A stretch of DNA of 60,218 bases from Gemmatimonadota bacterium (GTDB taxonomy: Bacteria > JAAXHH01), in NCBI GenBank assembly GCA_009835325.1, contig VXWP01000030.1:1-60218 (forward strand). The letters are read 5' to 3'. Of the stretch, positions 24,234-33,451 are shown one piece after another. How positions within the stretch are numbered: position 1 is the first letter of the stretch; each line of letters opens with the position of its first letter. The notes beneath the pieces are model-generated. The model was not told the origin of the DNA, ran no database searches, and saw only the letters and a program-made list of their open reading frames with translations. The position numbers and the translations under genes are program-made.

Positions 24234-26528
24234 TTGACCAAGGTACCGGGATGGCGAGTACTATGCATGGCCGTGGTGTTTCTGCCGGCGGCGTTCGGTG
24301 TCCTCGCGTCGACGCCCGTCATCTGGAAACAGGCCGGACAAGGGGACTTTATAAAAGGAGAAACCCGGGGCGTTTCCATTACCGGCAAGGGCCGCCTGAC
24401 CCTGTCACCGGTCCTGGACCTCGTTTTCGAGAGCGACGAGCCGCTGATCTGGAGTCTCGCGGCCGATTCCAGGGGGAACCTGTACGCGGGTACGGGAAAC
24501 GACGGCAAGCTGTACCGGATTGATCCTTCGGGCCGGTCCGAGGTGTTTTTCGATGTGGACGAGCTGGAAATCCGCAGCGTCGTGATCGATCGGAATGACC
24601 GGGTCTACGCGGCTACATTCCCTGATGGACGGATCTACCGGATCGACCCGGACGGGACGCACGCGGTGTTTTTCGATCCCACGCAGGATGGCGGCATGAA
24701 TGGCCCGGACGGCGAGCCGGGCAGTGACCCGGACGACGGCAAGGGCAACGGCACGAACTACATCTGGTCGCTGGCGCTGGACGCCGGGGGCGGGCTCTAC
24801 GCGGGAACGGGGGAGCAGGGTAGAATTTTCCGTATAGACGAAAACGGTGGGGCACACTTGCTGGCCGAGCTGGAGGAGGCCCATGTGATGGCCCTGGCCG
24901 TGGATGGATCGGGCCGGCTCATCGCCGGGACCGAACCGGGCGGTAGAGTCTACAGGATCTCGTCCGACGGCGCCATCTCGGTCCTTCATGATTCTCCCTA
25001 CGGTGAAGTGAATACCCTTCTGGTGGGCGAAGACGGCGCGGTGTTCGCCGGCGCACTGAGCGGACCGCGTCGGGGCGCCCGCGGCGGCCGGGCCGGAACG
25101 GCGGGCGCTTCGATGCCGCCGCCTTCCACTGGCGCGCCCGATGATCCGGGCGGAGGTCCGATGCTCAACGCGATTCAGGTGACCGCCGCGGCAGAGACCG
25201 CCGATCGCCCGGCCGTCGGTAATTTCGCCACGGGAGGCAGCGTCGTCTTCAGGATCGATCCGGACGGCCGGGTGGAGGAGTGGTGGCGGTCCCAGACGGA
25301 CGTAGGCCTGTCGCTGGCGATTCGCGGGGAAAACGAACTGCTCATCGGTACCGGGTCGAGCGGCCGGCTATACAGCGTCCGGGAACGGGGCGTCGGCACG
25401 CTGCTGAACGAACTGCAGGAGTCGCAGATCACGGCGCTTTCGCCCGACGCGTCGGACGGCGTCGTCGTGGCGACGAGCAATCGAGGAAACCTGTACCGTT
25501 TGCGCTCCACGCCGGTGCGCGAGGGCGAGTACGAGTCCGACGTCCGGGATACCCGGGGCATGGCGCGGTGGGGCCGTATCCGGTGGGAGAGCGAGCAGCC
25601 CCCCGGAACATCGGTCCGCCTGTTCGCGCGGTCCGGTAATACGGATTCTCCGGACCAGACCTGGAGCGAGTGGACCGGACCCTATACCGATCCGGCAGGG
25701 GAAGCCCTGGCCTGCCCGCCCGCCCGCTACCTGCAGTGGAAGGCGGTCCTGGGCACGCGGAACGATGAGACCCCCTCCGTCTCGTCCGTTTCGGCCTCGT
25801 ACCTGACGCGGAACAATCCGCCCAGGGTGCATGGGGTCACGGTGTACGAGCCGGGCGTCTACCTGCGGGACGCCGCGCCGGGCCAGGTCGGGCAGTCCGC
25901 ACAAGCCGATCTCCCCCCGGGCATCGCCGCGCAGGTCGGCGGCCGGGGTAACGGCCGCGGCCAGAACGCGTCCTCCGGGTCGCCCGCCTACCGGAAGGGC
26001 ATGCGGGCGGTCGCGGTCCGGGCGAGCGATCCCGACGGGGACGGACTGTCTTACGAGATCTATTTCCGGGGCGAAGCGGAAGAAACGTGGAAAATTCTGG
26101 AGTCGGAACGGCGAACTCCTTCCTATTCGTGGGATTCCGAGACCTTTCCGGACGGCGAATACGTCCTCCGCGTCGTGGCCAGCGACGCCCCCTCCAATCC
26201 TCCGGACCAGGCCCTGGCGGCGGAATACTTGAGCGAACCCTTCCTGGTGGACAATACCGGTCCTCAGGTCACCCGGATCGACGTGGCGGGCGGCCTGCTG
26301 TCCTTCATGGTCCAGGACGGCGCCAGTCCTCTGTTCCGGGTCGAATACGCGATTGACGGAGGCGATTGGCGGGTGGTCCATCCCGAAGACGGCGTAACGG
26401 ATTCGGAGACGGAGGCCTTCGAGATCGCCCTGGACGGCCTGGAGTCCGGAGAACATACCCTCGCCATTCGCGCCAGGGACACAGCCAACAACACAGGTAC
26501 GGGGAAACGGGTCGTTACGATTCCCTGA
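24234..26528 (+). CDS. Secreted beta-propeller protein with C-terminal Ig-like domains
   Basis: The 764-residue protein starts with TTG (TAGGAG 6 bases upstream) and a signal peptide ending around GVLASTP. Residues about 70-420 form repeated blades of the type LYAGTGNDGKLYRIDPSG, VYAATFPDGRIYRIDPDG, LYAGTGEQGRIFRIDENG and LIAGTEPGGRVYRISSDG, as in NHL/two-component-regulator-like propellers. A Gly/Pro-rich linker interrupts the propeller around 280-310. The rest has fibronectin/Ig-like features (RASDPDGDGLSYEIYFRG, DGEYVLRVVASD, SGEHTLAIRARDTANN). There are no catalytic residues. It follows the S55-type gene by 9 bp, so the two probably act together at the cell surface or in the periplasm. 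Confidence 0.7.
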   Translation: MTKVPGWRVLCMAVVFLPAAFGVLASTPVIWKQAGQGDFIKGETRGVSITGKGRLTLSPVLDLVFESDEPLIWSLAADSRGNLYAGTGNDGKLYRIDPSGRSEVFFDVDELEIRSVVIDRNDRVYAATFPDGRIYRIDPDGTHAVFFDPTQDGGMNGPDGEPGSDPDDGKGNGTNYIWSLALDAGGGLYAGTGEQGRIFRIDENGGAHLLAELEEAHVMALAVDGSGRLIAGTEPGGRVYRISSDGAISVLHDSPYGEVNTLLVGEDGAVFAGALSGPRRGARGGRAGTAGASMPPPSTGAPDDPGGGPMLNAIQVTAAAETADRPAVGNFATGGSVVFRIDPDGRVEEWWRSQTDVGLSLAIRGENELLIGTGSSGRLYSVRERGVGTLLNELQESQITALSPDASDGVVVATSNRGNLYRLRSTPVREGEYESDVRDTRGMARWGRIRWESEQPPGTSVRLFARSGNTDSPDQTWSEWTGPYTDPAGEALACPPARYLQWKAVLGTRNDETPSVSSVSASYLTRNNPPRVHGVTVYEPGVYLRDAAPGQVGQSAQADLPPGIAAQVGGRGNGRGQNASSGSPAYRKGMRAVAVRASDPDGDGLSYEIYFRGEAEETWKILESERRTPSYSWDSETFPDGEYVLRVVASDAPSNPPDQALAAEYLSEPFLVDNTGPQVTRIDVAGGLLSFMVQDGASPLFRVEYAIDGGDWRVVHPEDGVTDSETEAFEIALDGLESGEHTLAIRARDTANNTGTGKRVVTIP

Positions 26529-26537
26529 GGAGGCAAG

Positions 26538-27287
26538 GTGTCGGGTCATTCCAAGTGGAGCACGATCAAGCGGAAGAAGGAGCAGAAAGACGCCGCCCGC
26601 GGGAAGATCTTCACCCGGGTCATCAAGGAAATCACGATTGCGGCGCGGCAGGGCGGCGGATCGGTCACGTCCAACCCCCGGCTCCGGACGGCCGTACTCG
26701 CCGCAAAGGCGGAAAACGTGCCCCAGGCCAACATCGACCGGGCCATCGCCCGCGGCACGGGCGAGCTGGACGGCGTGCATTACGAGGAACTGGTCTACGA
26801 GGGCTACGGCCCGGCCGGTGTGGCGCTGCTGGTGGAAGCGGTAACGGACAACAAGAACCGTACCACGTCCGAGATGCGCCATGCCTTCACCAAGAACGGC
26901 GGCAACATGGGTGAGGCGGGCTGCGTGGCCTGGATGTTCGACCAGAAAGGCACGATCGTGGTGGACAAGGACGGCGTCGACGAGGACGAGGTCATGATGG
27001 TCGCCCTCGACGCCGGCGCCGAAGACATCCAGGACGAGGGGGAGACCCTGGACGTGCTGACGGCCGTTTCCGATTTCGAGGCGGTCCGCGTCCAGCTCGA
27101 GGAGAGCGGTTTCGCCCCCCTGCGGGCGGAAATCGGCCGCATCCCGCAGTCGACCGTGGCCGTCGCGGGTCAGGATGCGCAACAGCTCCTCCGGTTGATG
27201 GAGGTCCTCGAGGACCACGACGACGTCCAGCATGTATACGCCAATTTCGACATAGACGACAAGGTGCTGGAGGAAATGAACGGGTAG
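26538..27287 (+). CDS. yebC: YebC/PmpR-family protein
   Basis: The 249-residue protein has the family's invariant start [26 protein letters not shown] read from a GTG at 26538, and the block [21 protein letters not shown]. Members are described as DNA-binding regulators and, more recently, as factors that relieve ribosome stalling; this sequence does not decide between these. It lies directly upstream of ruvC, the order seen in many bacteria. Confidence 0.92.
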   Translation: MSGHSKWSTIKRKKEQKDAARGKIFTRVIKEITIAARQGGGSVTSNPRLRTAVLAAKAENVPQANIDRAIARGTGELDGVHYEELVYEGYGPAGVALLVEAVTDNKNRTTSEMRHAFTKNGGNMGEAGCVAWMFDQKGTIVVDKDGVDEDEVMMVALDAGAEDIQDEGETLDVLTAVSDFEAVRVQLEESGFAPLRAEIGRIPQSTVAVAGQDAQQLLRLMEVLEDHDDVQHVYANFDIDDKVLEEMNG

Positions 27288-27296
27288 CGGGTATCC

Positions 27297-27815
27297 ATGA
27301 TCATCCTCGGAATCGATCCGGGCAGCGTGATTACGGGATACGGCGTGATCGAGGCCCGGGGCAGGCAGTACCGGCTGTTGGACCAGGGCGTGTTGCGTCC
27401 GGGATCGCGAAAACCCCTGGCGGACCGGCTCAAGGTCATCTACGACGGCCTGTGCGAGGTCATCGACCGGAACCATCCGGAACTGGTGGTCGTCGAGTCC
27501 ACCTTCGGCGGCCGGTTCCCCAGGGCGGCCCTCGTACTGGGCCATGCCCGGGGCGTCGCCCTCCTGGCTGCGGCGAACCGGGGACTGCAGGTCTGGGAAT
27601 ACGCCCCGCGCGAAGTGAAATCGGCCATCGTCCGCGCGGGAGGCGCATCGAAGCAGCAGGTACAGTACATGGTCAGCGCCATGCTGAACCTCGACCGGGG
27701 CCCCGGCCGGGAACCCCTGCCGGAAGACGCGTCGGACGCGCTGGCCGTCGCCATCTGCCACTATCACCGGATAACCGGAGGGATAAAGGCCGTTGATCGC
27801 ATTCGTCGAAGGTGA
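27297..27815 (+). CDS. ruvC: Crossover junction endodeoxyribonuclease RuvC
   Basis: The 172-residue Holliday-junction resolvase has its acidic catalytic residues in GIDPGSVITGYG (D7), VVVESTFGGR (E) and the C-terminal DASDALAVAICHY. It cuts recombination intermediates positioned by RuvAB, which are encoded immediately downstream. The 3' end overlaps the ruvA start by 23 bp. Confidence 0.95.
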   Translation: MIILGIDPGSVITGYGVIEARGRQYRLLDQGVLRPGSRKPLADRLKVIYDGLCEVIDRNHPELVVVESTFGGRFPRAALVLGHARGVALLAAANRGLQVWEYAPREVKSAIVRAGGASKQQVQYMVSAMLNLDRGPGREPLPEDASDALAVAICHYHRITGGIKAVDRIRRR

Positions 27816-28401
27816 ACTGGTCGACAAGCAGCCCGACAACATCACGGTGTCCGTCGGCGGGATCGGCCTGCAAATGTTCGTCCCCCTTTCCACGCTCGAG
27901 GCCCTGGGTCCCGCGCGCTCGCAGGTCCGCGTGGAAACGGTGCTCCATGCTCGGGAGGACGGCATGCAGCTCTACGGTTTCGGGACCGAGGAGGAGAAGC
28001 GCCTTTTCGAAGTGCTGATCACCCTGCCCGGCATCGGTCCCGGCGTGGCCCTGAACATCCTTTCCGGCGCGACGGTCGCCGAGTTCACCGCGGCCATCAT
28101 CAACGAAGACATCGGGAAACTGGTCTCGCTGCCCAAGATCGGCCGGAAGACCGCACAGCGGCTGATCATGGAACTGCGCGACAAGCTGGCCGCCATGGAT
28201 ACCGGCGGAACGCAGGCACTGCCCGTAGCGCCGGCGGGAGAGGCCCCCGAGGTGGACGACGCGATCACGGGCCTGGTGTCCCTGGGCCTCGATCATCCCG
28301 AAGCGCGCAGGCAGGTCATCCGCGTGCTGTCCGAAAGCCCGGAGACGCCCGTCGCGGAGGAAATCATCAGAACGGTGCTCAAAAACCAGAAAAGGCAATA
28401 G
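27793..28401 (+). CDS. ruvA: Holliday junction DNA helicase subunit RuvA
   Basis: The 202-residue tetrameric junction-binding protein has an N-terminal OB-fold (IAFVEGELVDKQPDNITVSV), two helix-hairpin-helix motifs (LPGIGPGVALNIL and LPKIGRKTAQRLIMEL) and a C-terminal RuvB-contacting domain. The start is a TTG inside ruvC, chosen because it yields the standard N-terminus; GGAGGG lies about 10 bases upstream. Its stop TAG is followed directly by the ATG of ruvB. Confidence 0.94.
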   Translation: MIAFVEGELVDKQPDNITVSVGGIGLQMFVPLSTLEALGPARSQVRVETVLHAREDGMQLYGFGTEEEKRLFEVLITLPGIGPGVALNILSGATVAEFTAAIINEDIGKLVSLPKIGRKTAQRLIMELRDKLAAMDTGGTQALPVAPAGEAPEVDDAITGLVSLGLDHPEARRQVIRVLSESPETPVAEEIIRTVLKNQKRQ

Positions 28402-29451
28402 ATGGACGAACGGGACTTCCCGCTTACCGACCCCGACCGGCTCGACGAGGATGCCGAGTTCGACCGCGCGCTGCGGCCTGGCCGTTTCGATGAATTCCCC
28501 GGCCAGGAAAAGGCCAAGGCGGAGTTGCAGCTCTACATCGAGGCCGCGAAGACCCGCGGCGAGAACCACATCGACCACGTGCTGCTCCACGGACCGCCCG
28601 GACTGGGCAAGACCACGCTGGCCACCATTCTCGCCAACGAGATGGGCGTGGAGATCCGACAGACCGCCGGACCGGTGCTGGACAAGCCGGCCGACCTTGC
28701 GGGCCTGCTGACCAACCTGCAGCCGGGAGACGTGTTCTTCATCGACGAGATCCATCGCCTGAACCACGTGGTGGAAGAGCACATGTACGCGGCGATGGAG
28801 GATTTCAAGATCGATATCCTCGTGGACCGCGGACCGAACGCCCGTTCCCTCGCCCTTAACCTGGACCATTTCACCCTGGTGGGCGCGACGACGCGCACGG
28901 GCCTGCTCACGGCGCCGCTCCTTGCGCGTTTCGGGATCCCCATCCGCCTCGATTTCTACACGCCGGACGAGCTTTACCTGATCGTTGCGCGGGCAGCGGA
29001 AATCATCGGCGTGGAGACCGACGAGTCCGGTGCGATGGAGATCGCCCTGCGGTCACGGGGAACCCCCCGGATCGCCAACCGGTACCTGAAGCGGGTGCGG
29101 GACTACGCCCAGGTCAAGCGTGACGGTCGCATCACCGGAGAGACCGCGAAGGCCGCCTTCGAAATGCTGGGCGTGGACCACATGGGGCTGGACGACATGA
29201 ACCGGCTGATCCTCACGACCATCATCGAGAAGTACGAGGGCGGTCCCGTGGGCCTGAACACACTGGCCGTGGCCGTGGGCGAGGAGAGCGGTACGCTCGA
29301 GGAGGTATATGAACCCTTCCTCATCGTCCAGGGACTGATCAAGCGCACCCCCCGGGGCAGGGTGGCCACCGAACTGGCGTACGACCACCTGGGATTCACG
29401 GCGCCGCCTCCGCCTCCCAGGCCGCAGGCCGGACTGTTCGACAATCCGTGA
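28402..29451 (+). CDS. ruvB: Holliday junction branch-migration ATPase RuvB
   Basis: The 349-residue AAA+ motor has Walker [15 protein letters not shown], Walker [11 protein letters not shown], sensor 1 [15 protein letters not shown], sensor 2 [17 protein letters not shown] and the C-terminal winged helix ([16 protein letters not shown] through [15 protein letters not shown]). It drives branch migration with RuvA. The 4-bp GTGA overlap with queA suggests coupled translation into the tRNA-modification gene. Confidence 0.96.
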   Translation: MDERDFPLTDPDRLDEDAEFDRALRPGRFDEFPGQEKAKAELQLYIEAAKTRGENHIDHVLLHGPPGLGKTTLATILANEMGVEIRQTAGPVLDKPADLAGLLTNLQPGDVFFIDEIHRLNHVVEEHMYAAMEDFKIDILVDRGPNARSLALNLDHFTLVGATTRTGLLTAPLLARFGIPIRLDFYTPDELYLIVARAAEIIGVETDESGAMEIALRSRGTPRIANRYLKRVRDYAQVKRDGRITGETAKAAFEMLGVDHMGLDDMNRLILTTIIEKYEGGPVGLNTLAVAVGEESGTLEEVYEPFLIVQGLIKRTPRGRVATELAYDHLGFTAPPPPPRPQAGLFDNP

Positions 29452-30623
29452 ATCTATCCGAATACGACTATACCCTGCCGGAAGACCTGATCGCCCAATA
29501 CCCCGCCGAACCCCGCGACACGTCGAGGCTGATGGTGGTGCACCGGCGCGGCGGCGAGATCGAACACCGTACATTCCGGGACATCGTCGACTACCTGGCC
29601 CCGGCCGACACGCTGGTGCTCAACCGGACGCGGGTGATGCCGGCCAGGCTCCGTGGGGTGCGGCCGGAAACCGGCGGAAAGGTTGAGGTCGTGCTGGTCC
29701 GTCCGATCCGTCCGGCACGCCCGGCACTCGATACCGTGCCCACCCGCGCATCTTCGCCCGACCGCGTATCCGAAACATCTCGCGCGTCCGCGACAACTCG
29801 CGATACCAGGCCCGACCGCTGGGAAGCGCTGCTGAAACCGGGCGCACGGCTCGCGAAAGGGACGCGCCTGGAACTGGAGGGTGGCGTCCTGGCCGCCACC
29901 GTGGAAGACGACCCCGGGAGGGAGATTCGTCACGTCCGTTTCGAAGGGGACACGGACGTGGCCCGGATCATCGAGCAGGTGGGCCGCACGCCGCTGCCGC
30001 CCTACATACACCGCGCGCCGGACACGGAGGACCGGGACCGCTACCAGACGGTCTACGCAGAGGAATATGGCGCCGTGGCCGCGCCTACGGCCGGACTGCA
30101 TTTCACGGCACCCCTGCTGGATCGCATCCGGTCGCGGGGCACGGCCGTGGTGCCGGTCCTGCTCCACGTCGGACCGGGAACGTTCCAGCCGATCCGCACC
30201 GACGACGTGGCGGACCACGAGATGGATGCGGAATACTACCGGGTGGAAGCGCACCAGGCCGAAACGATCCAGCGCAGGCGGTACGAGGGTCGCGTAGTCG
30301 CCGTAGGAACGACGACCGTACGCGTCCTGGAGACGCTCGCGGCGGGGGGCGGCGTCGCGGGAAGATCCGGGGGCGTGTCCGGGCCAGGAGGGCCAGGTCT
30401 CGAACCGCGCCGGTACGAGGGCCTTACCCGGTGTTTCATCTACCCTCCCTTCGAATTCAAGCTGGTCGACGCGCTGCTGACCAATTTCCACCTTCCGAAA
30501 TCGACGCTCCTGCTACTGGTCAGCGCCTTCGCCGGGAGGGAACTGATCCTTGCCGCGTACGAGGATGCGGTCCGGGAGAAATACCGGTTCTACAGCTATG
30601 GCGACGCCATGCTGATTGTCTGA
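29448..30623 (+). CDS. queA: tRNA preQ1(34) S-adenosylmethionine ribosyltransferase-isomerase
   Basis: The enzyme moves the ribose of SAM onto preQ1 at the wobble base, making epoxyqueuosine. Family landmarks are present: [60 protein letters not shown] and [20 protein letters not shown]. At 391 residues it is about 40 longer than usual. The extra residues are a low-complexity Arg/Pro/Ser/Thr insert at about 84-123, between KVEVVLVR and WEALLKPG, plus a short Gly-rich loop near 300. The start is GTG overlapping the ruvB stop. No other queuosine gene is nearby. Confidence 0.92.
   Translation: MNLSEYDYTLPEDLIAQYPAEPRDTSRLMVVHRRGGEIEHRTFRDIVDYLAPADTLVLNRTRVMPARLRGVRPETGGKVEVVLVRPIRPARPALDTVPTRASSPDRVSETSRASATTRDTRPDRWEALLKPGARLAKGTRLELEGGVLAATVEDDPGREIRHVRFEGDTDVARIIEQVGRTPLPPYIHRAPDTEDRDRYQTVYAEEYGAVAAPTAGLHFTAPLLDRIRSRGTAVVPVLLHVGPGTFQPIRTDDVADHEMDAEYYRVEAHQAETIQRRRYEGRVVAVGTTTVRVLETLAAGGGVAGRSGGVSGPGGPGLEPRRYEGLTRCFIYPPFEFKLVDALLTNFHLPKSTLLLLVSAFAGRELILAAYEDAVREKYRFYSYGDAMLIV
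29698..29815 (+). repeat. 9-bp-period insert within queA
   Basis: Successive 9-mers such as GTCCGTCCG, ATCCGTCCG, GCACGCCCG and TCCGCGACA give an in-frame insert rich in Arg, Pro, Ser and Thr. It lies at a domain boundary and is absent from ordinary QueA length expectations. Confidence 0.55.
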
Positions 30624-30653
30624 GCTAATTCAAATTTCTAAACATCAAACATC

Positions 30654-30681
30654 TTTACTTTAACGTTTATACACATATTTT
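30654..30681 (+). promoter_or_regulatory. AT-rich candidate promoter after queA
   Basis: TTTACT at 30654-30659, a 16-bp spacer and TATTTT at 30676-30681 (4/6 matches each) lie in a 65-bp AT-rich island (30624-30690) that contrasts with the GC-rich surroundings. It would serve the small membrane protein gene and possibly ispD-ispF. Confidence 0.3.
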
Positions 30682-30792
30682 AACTCATCGGAAACAGATG
30701 GCCATATGATCGTCCGATGAATGCGGTACCCTGGTCCTCGCGGCTGTCGAATCCGACGGCGCTCCCGGAGGCCTCAACCAACGGCGGCGGAC

Positions 30793-31176
30793 ATGAACCT
30801 TGACGAGATCGGCGCGGCGTCCGCGTCCCGCGAATATGTTGGCCTTATCGATCCCCTGACCGATGCCATCATCCTGGCTGGCGCCCTGCTGACCATCCTC
30901 TTGACCTGGCGCGCCTGGAACCGGCGGACCCCTATCGGCGCGTTTTCGAACACGCCCTTGCATGGAATTAGTGCGGATACCGGCCATGATCGAGGCAATC
31001 CGGTCCTGAACCGGGGTCCGGTCCGTTTCCGCAAGATCCGGCGCGTCGAGGACGCCGTAAAGTGGGCCCGCGCCATGCTGTGGCGCGCCTTTTTACTGGC
31101 GTTTTTCGTCGGGGCGATCCTCACGGCCGGGACCTCCGGAAGCCTGCTGGCCTGGTGGTATCTGGGCGGCCCCTGA
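30793..31176 (+). CDS. Hypothetical two-helix membrane protein
   Basis: The 127-residue protein from the ATG at 30793 has two hydrophobic segments, about residues 18-38 (LTDAIILAGALLTILLTW) and 97-122 (AFLLAFFVGAILTAGTSG). They are separated by a basic loop of about 55 residues. I recognise no family. Support for it being real comes from the helix pattern, the position between two AT-rich promoter-like islands, and the lack of a better frame. Against it is the weak ribosome binding site; the frame also extends 72 bp upstream. Confidence 0.45.
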   Translation: MNLDEIGAASASREYVGLIDPLTDAIILAGALLTILLTWRAWNRRTPIGAFSNTPLHGISADTGHDRGNPVLNRGPVRFRKIRRVEDAVKWARAMLWRAFLLAFFVGAILTAGTSGSLLAWWYLGGP

Positions 31177-31376
31177 TCCGGGGATGGTACGTCCCCCTCC
31201 CGGATTTTTGAATCGATTCCCAAAATATCATTCATATTCCTTCACGCGATCGCTTTAATTTGTAATCATTAGAGCAGGCTCGCCGTGGAGCGCGTGAACG
31301 AACATTTTCCGGCCTGCAAATTGAACGCACCCGCCGGCGCCCGATGCTCGATCCGGCCCGGAAGGAGGCATTGCCG

Positions 31377-32075
31377 TTGAATTCGGTCATGGGCATCATC
31401 CCCGCCGCCGGAACCGGCCTGCGCATGCGGTCGGCCCAAGAGAAACCGTATATCGCGATCGGCGGGAGGTCGATCCTGACCCATACCCTCGCCGTCTTCG
31501 AGGCGTGCCCGGCCGTGGAAGGCTACGTAGTGGTGGTGGAGCCTTCCCGGGTAGCGTCCTGCCGAGAGCATCTGGCCGTCCCGGGCGGCGCCCATCCGAA
31601 GCTGGCCGATGTGGTTGCCGGCGGAAGCACGCGCCAGGAGTCGGTCTATCTCGGCCTGATGGCCCTTGACGAAGGCACCGGGTCCGTGCTGATTCACGAC
31701 GCGGCACGGCCCTGCGTCGAACAGGGCGCGCTTGAAACGTCCGTCCTCGAGGGAGCCAGGCACGGCGCCGTGATATCGGCCACCCCGGCCACGGATACGA
31801 TGAAGATCATCCGGGACGGCGTGGTCGAGGCGACCCCGGACCGGTCTGCGCTCTGGCGGGCGCAGACGCCGCAGACCTTCGCATACCGGATCCTGCGGGC
31901 GGCCCATGAACGGGCGCGCGAAGAAGGCTACGTGGGTACCGACGACGCCGAACTGGTGGAACGGGCCGGATACGTGGTGCGGGTGCTGGAGGGCAGTCCC
32001 GACAACATCAAGGTGACCACGGCGGAGGACCTGGAAATCGCTGAGCGCATATTGCGGCGACAGGGGCGGATCTGA
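31377..32075 (+). CDS. ispD: 2-C-methyl-D-erythritol 4-phosphate cytidylyltransferase
   Basis: The 232-residue enzyme activates methylerythritol phosphate with CTP in the MEP isoprenoid pathway. Motifs are GIIPAAGTGLRMRSAQEKPYIAIGGRSIL (nucleotide binding), VAGGSTRQESVYLGL, VLIHDAARPCV and PQTFAYRIL. The start is put at the TTG at 31377, which has AAGGAGG at 31362-31368, 8 bases upstream. An in-frame TTG at 31371 is too close to that site, and the ATG at 31344 lacks one and would add 11 unusual residues. ispF follows after 39 bp, the common arrangement. Confidence 0.93.
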   Translation: MNSVMGIIPAAGTGLRMRSAQEKPYIAIGGRSILTHTLAVFEACPAVEGYVVVVEPSRVASCREHLAVPGGAHPKLADVVAGGSTRQESVYLGLMALDEGTGSVLIHDAARPCVEQGALETSVLEGARHGAVISATPATDTMKIIRDGVVEATPDRSALWRAQTPQTFAYRILRAAHERAREEGYVGTDDAELVERAGYVVRVLEGSPDNIKVTTAEDLEIAERILRRQGRI

Positions 32076-32114
32076 CGGTGCGGCAACCGAAAATCGACGA
32101 ACGAGGCTCAGGAC

Positions 32115-32606
32115 ATGGATGATATACGCGCAGGTACCGGCTACGACGTCCACGCCTTCGCGGAAGGCAGGCCCCTTGTGCTGGGCGGCGTGACCATTCC
32201 CCACGAACGTGGGCTGCAGGGCCACTCGGACGCGGACGTGCTTTCGCACGCCATCGGCGACGCTATGTTGGGCGCGGCCGGGCTGGGAGACATCGGGATT
32301 CACTTCCCGGATTCCGACGCCCGTTACCGCGGGATTTCCAGCCTCGTACTGCTCCAACGGATTGTTGACGCACTGGGTGAATCCGGTTATACTATATCGA
32401 ATGTGGACGCCACCGTCGTCGCGGAACGTCCGAAACTATCGCCCTACGTGTCACAGATGCGCAGCCGGATCGGCGAAGCCCTCGGACTCCCGGACGACCG
32501 CGTGTCGATCAAGGCCACAACTTCAGAGAGACTCGGATTCACGGGACGGGAAGAAGGCATCGCGGCCCACGCCGTGGTACTGATCCGTTCCGCTGACGGC
32601 GGGTGA
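32115..32606 (+). CDS. ispF: 2-C-methyl-D-erythritol 2,4-cyclodiphosphate synthase
   Basis: The 163-residue trimeric enzyme closes the cyclodiphosphate ring in the MEP pathway. The zinc ligands lie in GTGYDVHAFAEG and in GHSDADVLSHAIGDAMLGAA. The DIGIHFPDSD, VVAERPKLSPY and KATTSERLGFTGREEGIAAHAV motifs are all present and the length is standard. Together with IspD upstream it gives two consecutive parts of the pathway that feeds the squalene genes near 55955-59300. Confidence 0.95.
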   Translation: MDDIRAGTGYDVHAFAEGRPLVLGGVTIPHERGLQGHSDADVLSHAIGDAMLGAAGLGDIGIHFPDSDARYRGISSLVLLQRIVDALGESGYTISNVDATVVAERPKLSPYVSQMRSRIGEALGLPDDRVSIKATTSERLGFTGREEGIAAHAVVLIRSADGG

Positions 32607-32647
32607 TTTGTGTTTTCGCGCGCCGCCGTGCCGCCGTAAGGTATTTC

Positions 32648-33451
32648 ATGGGCAAGGTCATTTCGATTGCGAATCAGAAGGGCGGGGTGGGCAAGACGAC
32701 GACGTCCGTCAACCTTTCCGCCTGCCTGGGGGTCGCGGAGAAGAAGACGTTGCTGGTCGACCTGGACCCGCAGTCGAACGCCACGTCGGGACTCGGCCTG
32801 CAGGACCGGACGCTGGACGTGACGATCTACGAAGTGCTGCTCGACGAGCGCGACATCGGGGAAGCCGTCCAGCAGACCGAGATCCCCGCGCTCCACGCCG
32901 TCCCGGCCCATCGGCGGCTGGTCGGCGCCGAAATCGAGCTGGTGTCGGCCATCGCCCGGGAACGGAAGCTGGAAGAGGCGATCAAGCCCATACGAGACGA
33001 GTACGAATACATCCTGATCGACTGCCCGCCCTCCCTGAGCCTGCTCACCCTGAACGCCCTCACGGCGGCCGACTCGGTGTTGATTCCCATCCAGTGCGAG
33101 TACTACGCCCTCGAGGGACTCGGGCAGCTGCTCAATTCGATCCGGAAGATCCAGAAGCACCTGAACCGCAACCTGAAGATCGAAGGCATCCTCCTGACGA
33201 TGTACGACAAGCGGCTCAATCTCTCGAGACAGATCGAGGTGGAAGCCAAGCAGTATTTCGCGGACAAGGTCTACCAGACCACCATCCCGAGAAACGTCCG
33301 GTTGAGCGAAGCGCCGAGTTTCGGGAGTCCGATCATCCTCTACGATATTCTCTCGTCTGGCGCGGAAAGCTATATGAATCTGGCCAGAGAGGTGATGGCC
33401 AATGGCAGCCAGGAAAGCGCTGGGACGGGGGCTGGAAGCGCTGATTCCTGA
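32648..33451 (+). CDS. parA: Chromosome-partitioning ATPase ParA/Soj
   Basis: The 267-residue deviant Walker A ATPase has KGGVGKTTTSVNL, Walker A' LLVDLDPQSNATSGLG, and IDCPPSLSLLTLNAL. It lacks the N-terminal helix-turn-helix of plasmid ParAs, which suits a chromosomal Soj. The ATG at 32648 gives the standard MGKVISIANQ start; the upstream extension is unlikely. The 3' end overlaps parB by 50 bp in another frame. ParA moves ParB-bound origin DNA to the cell pole. Confidence 0.94.
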   Translation: MGKVISIANQKGGVGKTTTSVNLSACLGVAEKKTLLVDLDPQSNATSGLGLQDRTLDVTIYEVLLDERDIGEAVQQTEIPALHAVPAHRRLVGAEIELVSAIARERKLEEAIKPIRDEYEYILIDCPPSLSLLTLNALTAADSVLIPIQCEYYALEGLGQLLNSIRKIQKHLNRNLKIEGILLTMYDKRLNLSRQIEVEAKQYFADKVYQTTIPRNVRLSEAPSFGSPIILYDILSSGAESYMNLAREVMANGSQESAGTGAGSADS

